From contig JABHUQ010000101.1 of NCBI GenBank assembly GCA_018658715.1, forward strand, positions 1 through 64,000: a stretch of 64,000 bases of DNA, in the 5' to 3' direction. The notes under the pieces are model-generated. The model was not told where the DNA came from and made no database searches. It worked only from the letters and a program-made list of their open reading frames with translations. Below are positions 45,470 to 54,327 of this stretch, piece after piece. Position 1 is the first letter of the stretch; each line of letters begins with the position of its first letter. This stretch comes from Fidelibacterota bacterium (GTDB lineage: Bacteria; Fidelibacterota; Marinisomatia; Marinisomatales; UBA1611). Made by a program: the position numbers and the translations under genes.

Positions 45470-46288
45470 ATGAAAACCATAGACACAAAAAGCCTTTTGA
45501 TTGGCGTGTTATTTACGCTGCTTATATTATCTACATACGGCTTTAGAACAGAAACAGATGAATTAGGTAATCTTGTTGTTAAAAGTTTAACTATTGAAGA
45601 TGACCGAGGTGTAATAATGACCTATATTGGGAATGGATATGTACAAACATATAACCAATATGGTGAATCCACATTATTTGCTGGGACAGGGAAAGATGGT
45701 GGTGGTTATATGCGCACCTATAATGGAAATGGCGATGAATCTACCTACGTCGGTACTGGGCGTCTTGGTGGCGGTTATATACGCACCTATAATAATGGTG
45801 GAAAAGAAACGACATATTTAGGGACAGGCTCTGATAATGCAGGGCAAGTTCGTATTTATAGCAAGAACGGCGAAACTTCTTCTTACCTTGGTGATGGATA
45901 TGTCCAGTTTTATAATCAGTTTGGAGAGCGCACCCTTTTTCTTGGTACCGGAACAACGGGCGGTGGCTATATGCGCACCTATAATTTTGATGGCAGAGAA
46001 AGTGTATATTTAGGAACCGGTGCTGATAGTACGGGACAAATCCGAATATATGATAATGCTGGCGAAACTGCTAGTTTCGTTGGAAATGGATATTTTCGAA
46101 CTTATAACCAGTTTGGGAAATTAACATCTTTTCTTGGTACTGGTGCTGATGGCGGAGGCTATCTAAGAACTAATAATAAATTTGAAACAGAAACAGCATT
46201 TTTAGGAACAAATAATTCAAATGAAGGACTTATTAACCTAAATGATAAGTTTGGTCAGAGTTTTTGGATTCGAATTAATAAAAATTGA
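45470..46288 (+). CDS. Secreted TYN-x-x-G/YLGTG beta-repeat protein
   Basis: A 272-residue protein with an N-terminal hydrophobic segment (about 8-26). About nine repeats of roughly 18-23 residues follow, with the consensus GGGYxRTYNxxGxExxYLGTG. The repeat type alternates between G-x-GYVQTYNQ and GGGYMRTYN forms. The C-terminal cap LINLNDKFGQSFWIRI matches the cap of the 122-residue protein at 3,757. The Gly/Tyr/Thr pattern predicts a solenoid or beta-prism-like fibre. A strong AGGAGGT precedes the start. I know no characterised homologue; a surface or matrix structural protein is inferred. Confidence 0.75.
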   Translation: MKTIDTKSLLIGVLFTLLILSTYGFRTETDELGNLVVKSLTIEDDRGVIMTYIGNGYVQTYNQYGESTLFAGTGKDGGGYMRTYNGNGDESTYVGTGRLGGGYIRTYNNGGKETTYLGTGSDNAGQVRIYSKNGETSSYLGDGYVQFYNQFGERTLFLGTGTTGGGYMRTYNFDGRESVYLGTGADSTGQIRIYDNAGETASFVGNGYFRTYNQFGKLTSFLGTGADGGGYLRTNNKFETETAFLGTNNSNEGLINLNDKFGQSFWIRINKN

Positions 46289-46341
46289 TTTTTTGATTTT
46301 TCCAATGGGTATTCTTAACTTTACCAAACATAAGGTAATCC

Positions 46342-46379
46342 GAGGGAGAATAAGGCATCCTTTTTTTTATTCTCTCCCT
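46342..46379 (+). terminator. Possible terminator after the repeat-protein gene
   Basis: GAGGGAGAATAA can pair with TTATTCTCTCCCTT, with a two-base bulge and a T-rich loop. It lies 53 bases past the stop of the 272-residue gene. There is no clear T-tract after the hairpin, so function is uncertain. Confidence 0.35.
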
Positions 46380-46411
46380 TATAAACATTATTTCAAGGAA
46401 AGGATCTGACT

Positions 46412-49400
46412 ATGCGCAGATACCTAGGCGTTTTCGCTTTATTATGTCTGGTTCAAGGCCAGAATGACAGTCTTGTATCCACTTATTATTCAAGTGGTGC
46501 TCAAAAATCTTTAGGTTTTTATACCGAAGGCGTTCGTGATGGTTTATGGACTGAATGGTATGATGGTGAAGTTTATGAAGATTTTGGAGCTGATGGCCAA
46601 CCCAACACCCAAGATGAGGGAGAAGGTAATGGCATTTGGGACTCGACAGAAATCATTACTTTAGATTTGAATAACAATGGAGTATATGACCTCCCACAGT
46701 TATCTACAGATGGTTTTTATATTTCTGGGAATAGGGACTCACTTTGGATTTTTTGGTATCCGAATGGAAATAAGAAAGAACGGGCTTTATATAAAAACGG
46801 CAAATTAAATGGTCATCTAAGCAAATGGTATGATAACGGAAATCGAAAAGAAGGCGGTGTTTACGTTGGCGGAGTACAAGATAGTGTTTGGACTTGGTTC
46901 TATAAAAACGGGATTAAAGAAGAAGAAGCCTTTTTCACAGATGGAGAGCAGGAAGGAAAATGGACATTTTGGTATGAAGATGGGACAAAAAAAGAAGTTC
47001 GAAAATATGTAAATGGAGAAAAAGATAGCACTTGGGTTGTTTGGTATCCAAATGGGAATCGCAAATCTCTTGTAACATACGTTGATGGAAAATTGACGGG
47101 TCCGTGGATATCTTGGTATGAAGATGGAATTTTTAAAGAAAAAAGTGGTGAATATAAAGTAAATAAATTGCACTCACTTTGGACTACCTGGTCAGAAAAG
47201 GGGAGAAAAACAGAAGAAATCACATATGACAATGGAGCAAAAAGTGGTCCATGGGTTCAATGGAATTCTTTTGGCGATAAAGTATTAGAGGGGCGATTTA
47301 AAAAATCAGAAAAAGATGGCGAATGGATTTATTTCTATGATAATGGATTAAAAGAAAAACAGGAAAATTATATCGATGGAAATAAAAACGGGAAATGGGT
47401 CTGGTGGAGAATTGATGGCATTAAAGACTTAGATGGAACATATATAAATGATATTAAACACGGTATATGGACTCATTGGAATACGGCAGATCATAAAAAG
47501 TTAGAAGAAACATTTGTTGATGGAAAATTAGATGGAAAATTAACCACCTGGTTTGATAATGGAAATAAACAACGCGAGGGTATTTTTAGAAATAGCGAAA
47601 ATGAAGGTATTTGGTCTTATTGGAATCCCGATGGAACCATTGATTATACTTTTAATTACGGAAAAGGATTAGATAGATCTGTTATTGCTGGCCTAGAACA
47701 AAGAGATGGTGTTTATTATAAAATTGGGAAAGCAAAACCCTTTACAGGTATTATTGTTGAAACAGGCGGTGCAAGAAAATATTTACTTCTTGGGCGATTT
47801 GAAAAAGGTCTAAAGCATGGTAAGTGGATTCAGTGGCATCGCAATGGTCAAAAATCAATTCATGGGTCTTATCGATATGGACAAAAACACGGTGAATGGA
47901 CTTTGTGGTATCGAGAAGATGAAATGCAAAAAATGGATGCCTTCACCGAAGGAGAATATAGTGGCGGCACTTTCAAATATTGGGACGAAGACACATACCG
48001 CAAAGAATGCGGATATTTTACGAATGGAAAAGTAGATAGTGTTTATAAATATTGGTACCCGAATGGTCATTTATCGCGAGAAGAGCGTTATACTAATGGC
48101 GTAAAAAACGGAAAATGGACAGAATGGTATCAGCGCGATCATGACTTAAAATTTTCTGACGGAAGTTGGAGTTATCGAGGTGATACCTATCGCCTTGAAG
48201 ATGGTGAAGAATTGTGGAATTGGTGGTGGTATCATAATGATAATAAAAAGAAAGAAGGTTATTATCTTAATGGTATTGAACACGGACATTGGACTTGGTG
48301 GTATAATAATGGCACAAAAGAATCTGAAGGAAATTATACTTCTGGTGAACAAGATGGATCTTGGCTTTATTATACAGACAATGAAGTAATTGCAGAAGAA
48401 GTATCATTTAAAATGGGCGAGCGCCACGGTCGTTCTGCTAAATGGTTAAATACCGAAGAAAAAGAATGGGAAAAATTCTTTAAAAATGGAAAATTAGATG
48501 GACCAAGCACTTATTGGTCAAATGGTTATCGCATGACTATGACATCTTACAAAAATGATATACCAGAGGGTCCCTGGGTTATTTGGTATCCAAATGATAT
48601 ACAAATAAAAGAACAAGGATTTAACCTAAATGGTAAACGGAGCGGTCTTACAACTTATTGGTATTCAGACAGTGTAAAACAAAAAGAAGGATACTACTCT
48701 AATGGTAAACCAGATGCTGTATGGTCTTATTGGAATACAAGAGGAGAAAAAGATTTTGATTTCGATTTTGGGAAAAATTTAGAACAAATTGAAATTGCCC
48801 AAATCAATGAAGTAGAAGGATTCTTTTATAAGCTTGGCGATGAAGCACCTTTTACTGGAGTTATTGTTGATGATATAGAAACTGCTGGCTACCTATTTTT
48901 AGGAGCTGTTAAGGATGGACAAAAAGATGGTCCATGGATTAAGTGGTATCCTGGCGGTAAAAAAGTACCCGAAGTAACTATTACAGAAATCCCTGAACCC
49001 GAACCATTCAAACCTTGGAGTGGAAATAAAGAAGAACAAGGTTCATATAAAAATGGTAAAAAGCATGGGGAATGGACAGAATGGTTTGGAAATGAACATG
49101 TAAAATCCCACGGTGAATACAATGAGGGTGTCATGATTGGAGAATGGACTTTTTGGTATGATAATGGTGCCATCGAAAAGAAAGGTCTTCTTGAAAATGG
49201 AAATGCTCATGGTGTGTGGGATTTTTGGAATAGAGATGGGCGTAAAATTCAACAAGGCTCATTTAGTAATGGTATAAAAAATGGCCAGTGGGTTGCGTGG
49301 TTTGAAGATGGGCGTACCACAGAAGGATATTATTCCAACGGTAAAAAACATGATATATGGATTAGTTGGTGGGATGCCGAACACCGGAAAAAAGAAATGC

Positions 49401-49501
49401 AAGGAACTTACCGTGAAGGTAAAATGGTGGATAAATGGTATTTTTACAATGCCGATGGTAACTTGAAAGAAGTTCGATACTTCTCTCCATCTTTTAAATA
49501 G
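46412..49501 (+). CDS. Large secreted MORN/YwqK-type repeat protein
   Basis: A 1,029-residue protein with a short signal peptide (RRYLGVFALLCLVQG). Nearly the whole mature chain consists of some forty units of about 22-25 residues with the consensus G-x-W-x-x-W-Y-x-N-G-x-K-x-x-E-x-x-Y-x-N-G. This is the MORN/YwqK (toxin-antitoxin-type) repeat. Two insertions near residues 430-455 and 790-815 repeat each other as well: YKIGKAKPFTGIIVETGGAR and YKLGDEAPFTGVIVDDIETA. This suggests an internal duplication of a block of about 360 residues. It should form a long rigid beta-hairpin rod outside the cytoplasm. The role is unknown. SD AAGGAAAGGA supports the start. Confidence 0.82.
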   Translation: MRRYLGVFALLCLVQGQNDSLVSTYYSSGAQKSLGFYTEGVRDGLWTEWYDGEVYEDFGADGQPNTQDEGEGNGIWDSTEIITLDLNNNGVYDLPQLSTDGFYISGNRDSLWIFWYPNGNKKERALYKNGKLNGHLSKWYDNGNRKEGGVYVGGVQDSVWTWFYKNGIKEEEAFFTDGEQEGKWTFWYEDGTKKEVRKYVNGEKDSTWVVWYPNGNRKSLVTYVDGKLTGPWISWYEDGIFKEKSGEYKVNKLHSLWTTWSEKGRKTEEITYDNGAKSGPWVQWNSFGDKVLEGRFKKSEKDGEWIYFYDNGLKEKQENYIDGNKNGKWVWWRIDGIKDLDGTYINDIKHGIWTHWNTADHKKLEETFVDGKLDGKLTTWFDNGNKQREGIFRNSENEGIWSYWNPDGTIDYTFNYGKGLDRSVIAGLEQRDGVYYKIGKAKPFTGIIVETGGARKYLLLGRFEKGLKHGKWIQWHRNGQKSIHGSYRYGQKHGEWTLWYREDEMQKMDAFTEGEYSGGTFKYWDEDTYRKECGYFTNGKVDSVYKYWYPNGHLSREERYTNGVKNGKWTEWYQRDHDLKFSDGSWSYRGDTYRLEDGEELWNWWWYHNDNKKKEGYYLNGIEHGHWTWWYNNGTKESEGNYTSGEQDGSWLYYTDNEVIAEEVSFKMGERHGRSAKWLNTEEKEWEKFFKNGKLDGPSTYWSNGYRMTMTSYKNDIPEGPWVIWYPNDIQIKEQGFNLNGKRSGLTTYWYSDSVKQKEGYYSNGKPDAVWSYWNTRGEKDFDFDFGKNLEQIEIAQINEVEGFFYKLGDEAPFTGVIVDDIETAGYLFLGAVKDGQKDGPWIKWYPGGKKVPEVTITEIPEPEPFKPWSGNKEEQGSYKNGKKHGEWTEWFGNEHVKSHGEYNEGVMIGEWTFWYDNGAIEKKGLLENGNAHGVWDFWNRDGRKIQQGSFSNGIKNGQWVAWFEDGRTTEGYYSNGKKHDIWISWWDAEHRKKEMQGTYREGKMVDKWYFYNADGNLKEVRYFSPSFK

Positions 49502-49684
49502 CCGAAATACGACATATGTTGCGCTAAAACCTGCTTTGTTGGTAGGTTGAGTAATTCTATAGTTATTGCCTAAATAATAACTTTTATCTTCATCCTCTTG
49601 ATATTTTAGAAAGATGCTACATTTTCTTTCTAAATTCGACACCTTATTATCTTACAATTTTATTAAAATGAAAGCACACTTACG

Positions 49685-52387
49685 ATGAAACACGTATATA
49701 CGTTCGGAAACGGCCAAGCTGACGGTAAGGCGGATATGAAAAATTTACTTGGTGGAAAAGGCGCCAATCTAGCAGAAATGAATTTATTGGGCGTTCCTGT
49801 TCCTCCTGGATTCACCATTACAACAGAAATATGCACTGAATACAATCAGATTGGGCAAGACCAAACAGTTCAAATGATAAAAGAAGAAGTAGGGTTGGGT
49901 GTAAAAAATGTAGAACAAATTATGGGCGCTGAATTTGGTGGAGCTGATAATCCATTATTACTTTCTGTTCGCTCTGGTGCGCGAGTTTCTATGCCGGGAA
50001 TGATGGATACTGTCTTAAACCTAGGTTTAAATGATTCTGCTGTAGAAGCAATTGCCAAAAAAGCTGGCGATGAACGTTTCGCTTGGGACTCCTATCGACG
50101 TTTTGTCCAAATGTATGGCGATGTTGTTTTAGGAATGAAGCCTGAATCAAAAGAAGATATTGATCCATTTGAAGAAATTATGGATGAATTAAAAGAAAGC
50201 CGCGGAATTGAACTTGATACTGATTTCACTATCAAAGATTTAAAAAAACTGGTTTACAAGTTTAAGACTGCCGTCACAAACCAGACGGGTAAAGAATTCC
50301 CCGATAATCCTTGGGATCAATTATGGGGAGCTGTTATGGCAGTATTTGATTCTTGGGAAACACCGCGTGCTGTATATTATAGAAAAATTAATAAAATCCC
50401 TGATGATTGGGGAACTGCAGTAAATGTTCAAGCAATGGTCTTTGGAAATATGGGAAATAATTCAGGGACAGGTGTTGCTTTTACACGCGACGCTGGAACG
50501 GGTGAAAATATTTTTAATGGTGAATATTTGATCAACGCCCAAGGAGAAGATGTAGTTGCGGGTGTTCGAACCCCACAACAAATCACTAAAATCGGATCTG
50601 AAAGGTGGGCACAATTAGCGGGGGTTGAAGAAGATGTAAGAAAAAACATATATCCTTCTCTCGAAGAATTAATGCCAGAGATTTATACTGAATTAGATGA
50701 AATTCAAAATAAACTTGAATCACATTATAAAGATATGCAAGATGTAGAATTCACAATGCAAGATGGAAAATTGTGGATGCTCCAAACACGATCTGGAAAA
50801 CGAACTGGGTTTGCAATGGTTCGAATTGCTATGGAAATGTTAGATAATAGTGAAATCGGTGAAAAAGAAGCTCTTCTTAGAGTGGAACCTAACAAATTAG
50901 ACGAGTTACTTCACCCTGTTTTCAACAAATCTGCTATGGCTGATGCCCGTCTATTAACAAAAGGACTTCCTGCGTCTCCGGGAGCAGCAACAGGACAACT
51001 TGTATTCTTCGCAGATGAAGCTCATAAATATGATAATGCAATTTTAGCGCGTATTGAAACATCTCCGGAAGATTTAGAGGGTATGAATATTGCCAATGGA
51101 ATCTTAACTGCGCGGGGGGGGATGACTTCTCACGCAGCTGTTGTAGCACGAGGTATGGGAAAATGTTGTGTTTCTGGAGCGGGTGAATTAAAAATCAATT
51201 ATAAAACTAGAATAATGGTTGTAAATGGAGAAACCTTTAAAGAAGGAGATTGGGTTTCTCTAAATGGTTCTACTGGGGAAATATTTGAAGGTAAAATCAA
51301 AACAATTGATCCAGAATTATCCGGGGACTTTGAAAAATTAATGGATATTACTAGAAAATATGCAAGAATGTCTGTGCGCACAAATGCAGATACGCCACAT
51401 GATAGTAAAGTAGCTAGAGGGTTCGGCGCAAAGGGAATTGGGCTTTGTCGTACAGAACATATGTTTTTTGAAGGTGAAAAGATTGTTGCAATGCGCGAAA
51501 TGATTTTAGCTGATGATACAGCTGGCCGGGAAATTGCATTAGAAAAATTGCTCCCTATTCAACAAAAAGATTTTGAAGGTATCTTTGAAGCTATGGATGG
51601 ACTTCCTGTAACAGTTAGGCTTCTAGATCCGCCGTTACATGAATTTGTACCTCATGAAGAAAAAGGTCAACAGGAAATGGCGGATGTTATGGGTGTTTCT
51701 ATTGATGTTATTAAAGATAAAGTGGAGGATTTGTCAGAATTCAATCCAATGCTTGGTCACCGAGGATGTCGATTAGGAAATACTTATCCTGAAATTACTG
51801 TTATGCAAACACAAGCCATAATAGGGGCTGCTCTGGCACTAAAGGTGCGAGGTATTACTGCTGTTCCTGAAATTATGATTCCATTAACCGGGACTGTGGC
51901 AGAAATGCAATTACAAGAGCAAATTGTACGTGACACTATTAAAGATTTATTTGATGAAAAGAATGATACTATTGATCATTTGGTGGGTACAATGATTGAA
52001 ATCCCAAGAGCTGCCCTTACAGCTGATAAAATTGCCGAACATGCTGAATTCTTTTCCTTTGGGACAAATGACTTAACTCAAATGGCTTTTGGGTATTCTC
52101 GGGATGATGCTGGAAAATTCCTTCCTGTTTATTTAGAAAAAGGTATTCTCAAAAATGATCCATTTGAAGTATTAGACCAAGATGGTGTTGGGCAATTGGT
52201 GGAAATGGCTTGCGAAAAAGGACGCCAAGCGCGCCCAGGTATTAAATTGGGCATATGTGGTGAGCATGGCGGAGAGCCAAGTTCTGTTGAATTTTGCCAT
52301 CGTGTCGGATTAGACTATGTATCTTGTTCGCCATTTCGGGTACCAATCGCACGACTATCTGCGGCTCAGGCAAACTTAAGAAATTAA
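49685..52387 (+). CDS. ppdK: Pyruvate phosphate dikinase
   Basis: A 900-residue cytosolic enzyme. It has the N-terminal ATP-grasp part (LLGGKGANLAEMN, then LLSVRSGARVSMPGMMDTVL), the central phosphohistidine domain (GGMTSHAAVVARGMGKCCVSG, catalytic His), and the C-terminal PEP/pyruvate TIM barrel (IGLCRTEHMFF, LGHRGCRLG, FSFGTNDLTQM, GICGEHGGEP with the catalytic Cys). It interconverts pyruvate, ATP and Pi with PEP, AMP and PPi, so it serves gluconeogenesis or PPi-linked glycolysis. The length and domain order match bacterial PPDK and not PEP synthase. It appears monocistronic. Confidence 0.96.
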   Translation: MKHVYTFGNGQADGKADMKNLLGGKGANLAEMNLLGVPVPPGFTITTEICTEYNQIGQDQTVQMIKEEVGLGVKNVEQIMGAEFGGADNPLLLSVRSGARVSMPGMMDTVLNLGLNDSAVEAIAKKAGDERFAWDSYRRFVQMYGDVVLGMKPESKEDIDPFEEIMDELKESRGIELDTDFTIKDLKKLVYKFKTAVTNQTGKEFPDNPWDQLWGAVMAVFDSWETPRAVYYRKINKIPDDWGTAVNVQAMVFGNMGNNSGTGVAFTRDAGTGENIFNGEYLINAQGEDVVAGVRTPQQITKIGSERWAQLAGVEEDVRKNIYPSLEELMPEIYTELDEIQNKLESHYKDMQDVEFTMQDGKLWMLQTRSGKRTGFAMVRIAMEMLDNSEIGEKEALLRVEPNKLDELLHPVFNKSAMADARLLTKGLPASPGAATGQLVFFADEAHKYDNAILARIETSPEDLEGMNIANGILTARGGMTSHAAVVARGMGKCCVSGAGELKINYKTRIMVVNGETFKEGDWVSLNGSTGEIFEGKIKTIDPELSGDFEKLMDITRKYARMSVRTNADTPHDSKVARGFGAKGIGLCRTEHMFFEGEKIVAMREMILADDTAGREIALEKLLPIQQKDFEGIFEAMDGLPVTVRLLDPPLHEFVPHEEKGQQEMADVMGVSIDVIKDKVEDLSEFNPMLGHRGCRLGNTYPEITVMQTQAIIGAALALKVRGITAVPEIMIPLTGTVAEMQLQEQIVRDTIKDLFDEKNDTIDHLVGTMIEIPRAALTADKIAEHAEFFSFGTNDLTQMAFGYSRDDAGKFLPVYLEKGILKNDPFEVLDQDGVGQLVEMACEKGRQARPGIKLGICGEHGGEPSSVEFCHRVGLDYVSCSPFRVPIARLSAAQANLRN

Positions 52388-52557
52388 ATTTCATTAGTGA
52401 TGCGGGTGTATATATAAGTAGACTATTCATCTGCCCACTAAAATCATTTTATTCTATATTTTTTGGTTTACATATTATTCATAGAAGTATGTCTGCGTAA
52501 AAAAACAAAATAATTTTCTTTCCACCTTAATAATATTTTGCTATACTCACCCTGCTT
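52388..52557. other. Intergenic region upstream of the asnB leader
   Basis: About 170 bases after ppdK. I see no clear hairpin terminator for ppdK and no RNA gene. The last 40 bases contain the promoter of the asnB leader transcript. Confidence 0.5.
52519..52547 (+). promoter_or_regulatory. Promoter of the asnB leader transcript
   Basis: A -10 box TATACT (52542-52547) with a weak -35 TTTCCA (52519-52524, four of six consensus bases) at 17-base spacing. The expected start of transcription is about 52554, only a few bases before the ATG of the leader peptide at 52558. No Shine-Dalgarno lies in that gap, so the leader peptide would be translated from a leaderless or nearly leaderless mRNA. Confidence 0.55.
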
Positions 52558-52641
52558 ATGAACAACCCGAATTACAACGACATCTTTGTTAATAATAACA
52601 ATAATAACGCTAATAATAGAAGCGTGGGGGATATCGTGTAA
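52558..52641 (+). CDS. Asn-rich attenuator leader peptide of asnB
   Basis: A 27-codon frame, too short for usual gene calls, with start ATG 52558 and stop TAA 52639. Twelve of 27 residues are Asn: NN at 2-3, N at 5 and 7, NNNNNN at 12-17, and NN at 19-20. The peptide ends AxxRSVGDIV. Both AAT and AAC codons are used. The last codons and the stop overlap the antiterminator strand (GTGGGGG at 52624-52630 and GTGTAA at 52636-52641). The stop is 87 bases before the asparagine synthetase start. Asn-codon enrichment exactly ahead of an Asn biosynthetic gene and a terminator is the hallmark of a stalling leader peptide, as in trp and his operons. I have no memory of a described asparagine example of this kind. 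Confidence 0.85.
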   Translation: MNNPNYNDIFVNNNNNNANNRSVGDIV

Positions 52642-52702
52642 CCAGGGTAACCAAGAAAATTACACAAACCCCCACAGCGAAAGCTTGTGGGGGTTTTTTT
52701 TT
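52624..52702 (+). promoter_or_regulatory. Transcription attenuator: antiterminator and terminator of asnB
   Basis: Terminator: CCCCCAC (52669-52675) and AGC (52676-52678) pair with GCT (52683-52685) and GTGGGGG (52687-52693) around a GAAA tetraloop. One T is bulged, and nine T follow (52694-52702). Antiterminator: an identical GTGGGGG at 52624-52630 can take the same CCCCCAC strand, and GTGTAA (52636-52641) pairs with TTACAC (52660-52665). The two folds exclude each other. If the ribosome stalls at the Asn run (52591-52617), the 52624-52641 strand stays free, the antiterminator forms and asnB is read. With Asn plentiful the ribosome reaches the stop at 52641, covers that strand, and the terminator forms. 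The logic is inferred; the pairing is visible. Confidence 0.85.
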
Positions 52703-52728
52703 ACTAAAAATAAAGGAAGAAAAAACAA

Positions 52729-54318
52729 ATGTGCGGAATCGTTTCTTACGCTGGAACTAACTATTCGTTAGACGAAATAAAAACTCATGTCGATAAAATT
52801 CAATATCGTGGGCCTGACAATTCACATTATGAAAGTGTATCCAGAAATATATATTTCATTTTTCATCGATTGGCGATCGTAGGTTTAACAGATGATGGAA
52901 ACCAACCTATGAAACATCCTGAAGATGACTCAATTACACTTATTTGCAACGGAGAGATATATAACTATCAACAATTAGCAGAAAAATATGGATTTAATCT
53001 CCATTCGGGAAGTGACTGCGAAGTAATACTTTTTATGTACAAGAAATTTGGAATTGAAAAAACAATTCAAGAGCTAGATGGTGTATTTATGTTTGTTCTC
53101 TATGATGAATTGAAAAACGAATTATTATCGGGCAGAGATCCTATGGGCGTACGACCCGGTTTTGTTGGGCGTAAAGATGAGGATATTTTTATTTCATCTG
53201 AAGCAAAACCGCTCACCGATTTATGCGACTCTATTATTCCATTTGAACCGGGGACTTGGTGGTCATCTAAAGACCCAAAAACATTTAATAGATATTTTAC
53301 TTACTCAACTCCAATCAACTCAATAGTTGATGATAATGATATTTGTGCTTCTATTCGCCACCACCTAACATCTGCTGTAAACAAAAGGCTTATGTCTGAC
53401 CGAGAAATAGGCTGTCTGCTTTCAGGTGGTTTAGACTCAAGTCTTATAACTGGCCTTGTTGCAAAAGAATATAATGGCCGTGGATTAAATACATTTTCTA
53501 TAGGTATGGAGGGAAGCGTCGATTTGGTCTATGCTAAAGAAGTTGCTGATTTTTTAGGCACTAAACATCATCAGATAGAGCTTACACAGAAGGATTTTTT
53601 AAAAGCAATTGAAACGGTCATTTACAATATTGAATCGTATGATACAACAACAGTGCGCGCAAGTGTGGGGAATTATCTTGTTTCAAAATATATTTCCGAA
53701 AATTCAGATTGTAAGGTGATTTTTAACGGAGATGGCGCAGATGAAGTTTGCTGTGGATATGTATATTTAAAAAATGCTCCTTCTCCGGGGGCATTACAAA
53801 TTGAAAGTGAACGTTTGGTAAAAGAAATATATTTATTTGATGTATTAAGGTCTGATAGAAGTATTAGCTCCAATGGTCTTGAAGCAAGGACCCCATTTTT
53901 AGATAAAGCCTTTGTTAAATATTATCTATCTATTCATCCTGAACTAAAACAATTTGATGGAGAAAAGCGGCTTGAAAAATATTTATTAAGAAAAGCATTT
54001 GAAGGAATGGGGGTAATTCCAGATTCAGTTTTATGGAGAAGAAAGTGTGCATTTTCAGATGGGGTTAGCTCTCAAAAAACATCTTGGCATACGATAGTTC
54101 AATCATTTGTGGATCAGCAGATTTCAGATGAAGAGTTTTCTAAAGAAATAAAATTAATTAAACACTGTACACCCGTATTAAAAGAAAGTTATTATTATCG
54201 TAAGGTGTATAAATCATTTTTTGGAAAACATGATAATTTAATTCCAAAGTTTTGGATGCCGCAGTGGACAGATGTTATTGATCCATCTGCTAGAGAATTG
54301 TCAGGCTATAAAGAGTAG
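52729..54318 (+). CDS. asnB: Asparagine synthetase (glutamine-hydrolysing)
   Basis: A 529-residue enzyme. Cys2 is the nucleophile of the N-terminal class II amidotransferase domain (MCGIVSYAG; also IQYRGPDN, FHRLAIVG, CNGEIYNY). The synthetase domain has the PP-loop LLSGGLDSSLITG, then FNGDGADEVCCGY and ARTPFLDKAF. It makes Asn from Asp, Gln and ATP. It is slightly shorter than E. coli AsnB (554). The start is set by Cys2 and an AAGGAAG about nine bases upstream. Expression is probably governed by the Asn-rich leader and attenuator directly ahead of it. The following gene converges with a ten-base gap. Confidence 0.94.
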   Translation: MCGIVSYAGTNYSLDEIKTHVDKIQYRGPDNSHYESVSRNIYFIFHRLAIVGLTDDGNQPMKHPEDDSITLICNGEIYNYQQLAEKYGFNLHSGSDCEVILFMYKKFGIEKTIQELDGVFMFVLYDELKNELLSGRDPMGVRPGFVGRKDEDIFISSEAKPLTDLCDSIIPFEPGTWWSSKDPKTFNRYFTYSTPINSIVDDNDICASIRHHLTSAVNKRLMSDREIGCLLSGGLDSSLITGLVAKEYNGRGLNTFSIGMEGSVDLVYAKEVADFLGTKHHQIELTQKDFLKAIETVIYNIESYDTTTVRASVGNYLVSKYISENSDCKVIFNGDGADEVCCGYVYLKNAPSPGALQIESERLVKEIYLFDVLRSDRSISSNGLEARTPFLDKAFVKYYLSIHPELKQFDGEKRLEKYLLRKAFEGMGVIPDSVLWRRKCAFSDGVSSQKTSWHTIVQSFVDQQISDEEFSKEIKLIKHCTPVLKESYYYRKVYKSFFGKHDNLIPKFWMPQWTDVIDPSARELSGYKE

Positions 54319-54327
54319 GTTGTTTTC

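Noticed and set aside
45470-49501. CRISPR-like array or satellite DNA suggested by regular short repeats
   Set aside because: The periodicity is at protein level, about 66-75 bases with variable codons and no conserved spacer-repeat structure. It is explained by repeat proteins.
46817-49642. Several open frames on the opposite strand and in other frames of the MORN gene
   Set aside because: They mirror the regular repeat coding of the 1,029-residue gene, have no ribosome binding sites, and encode low-complexity products.
52586-52771. Open frame of 61 codons across the asnB leader and start
   Set aside because: It runs out of frame through the leader peptide, both attenuator stems and the asnB ribosome binding site. 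The Asn-rich frame starting at 52558 fits the regulatory structure and this one encodes nothing recognisable.
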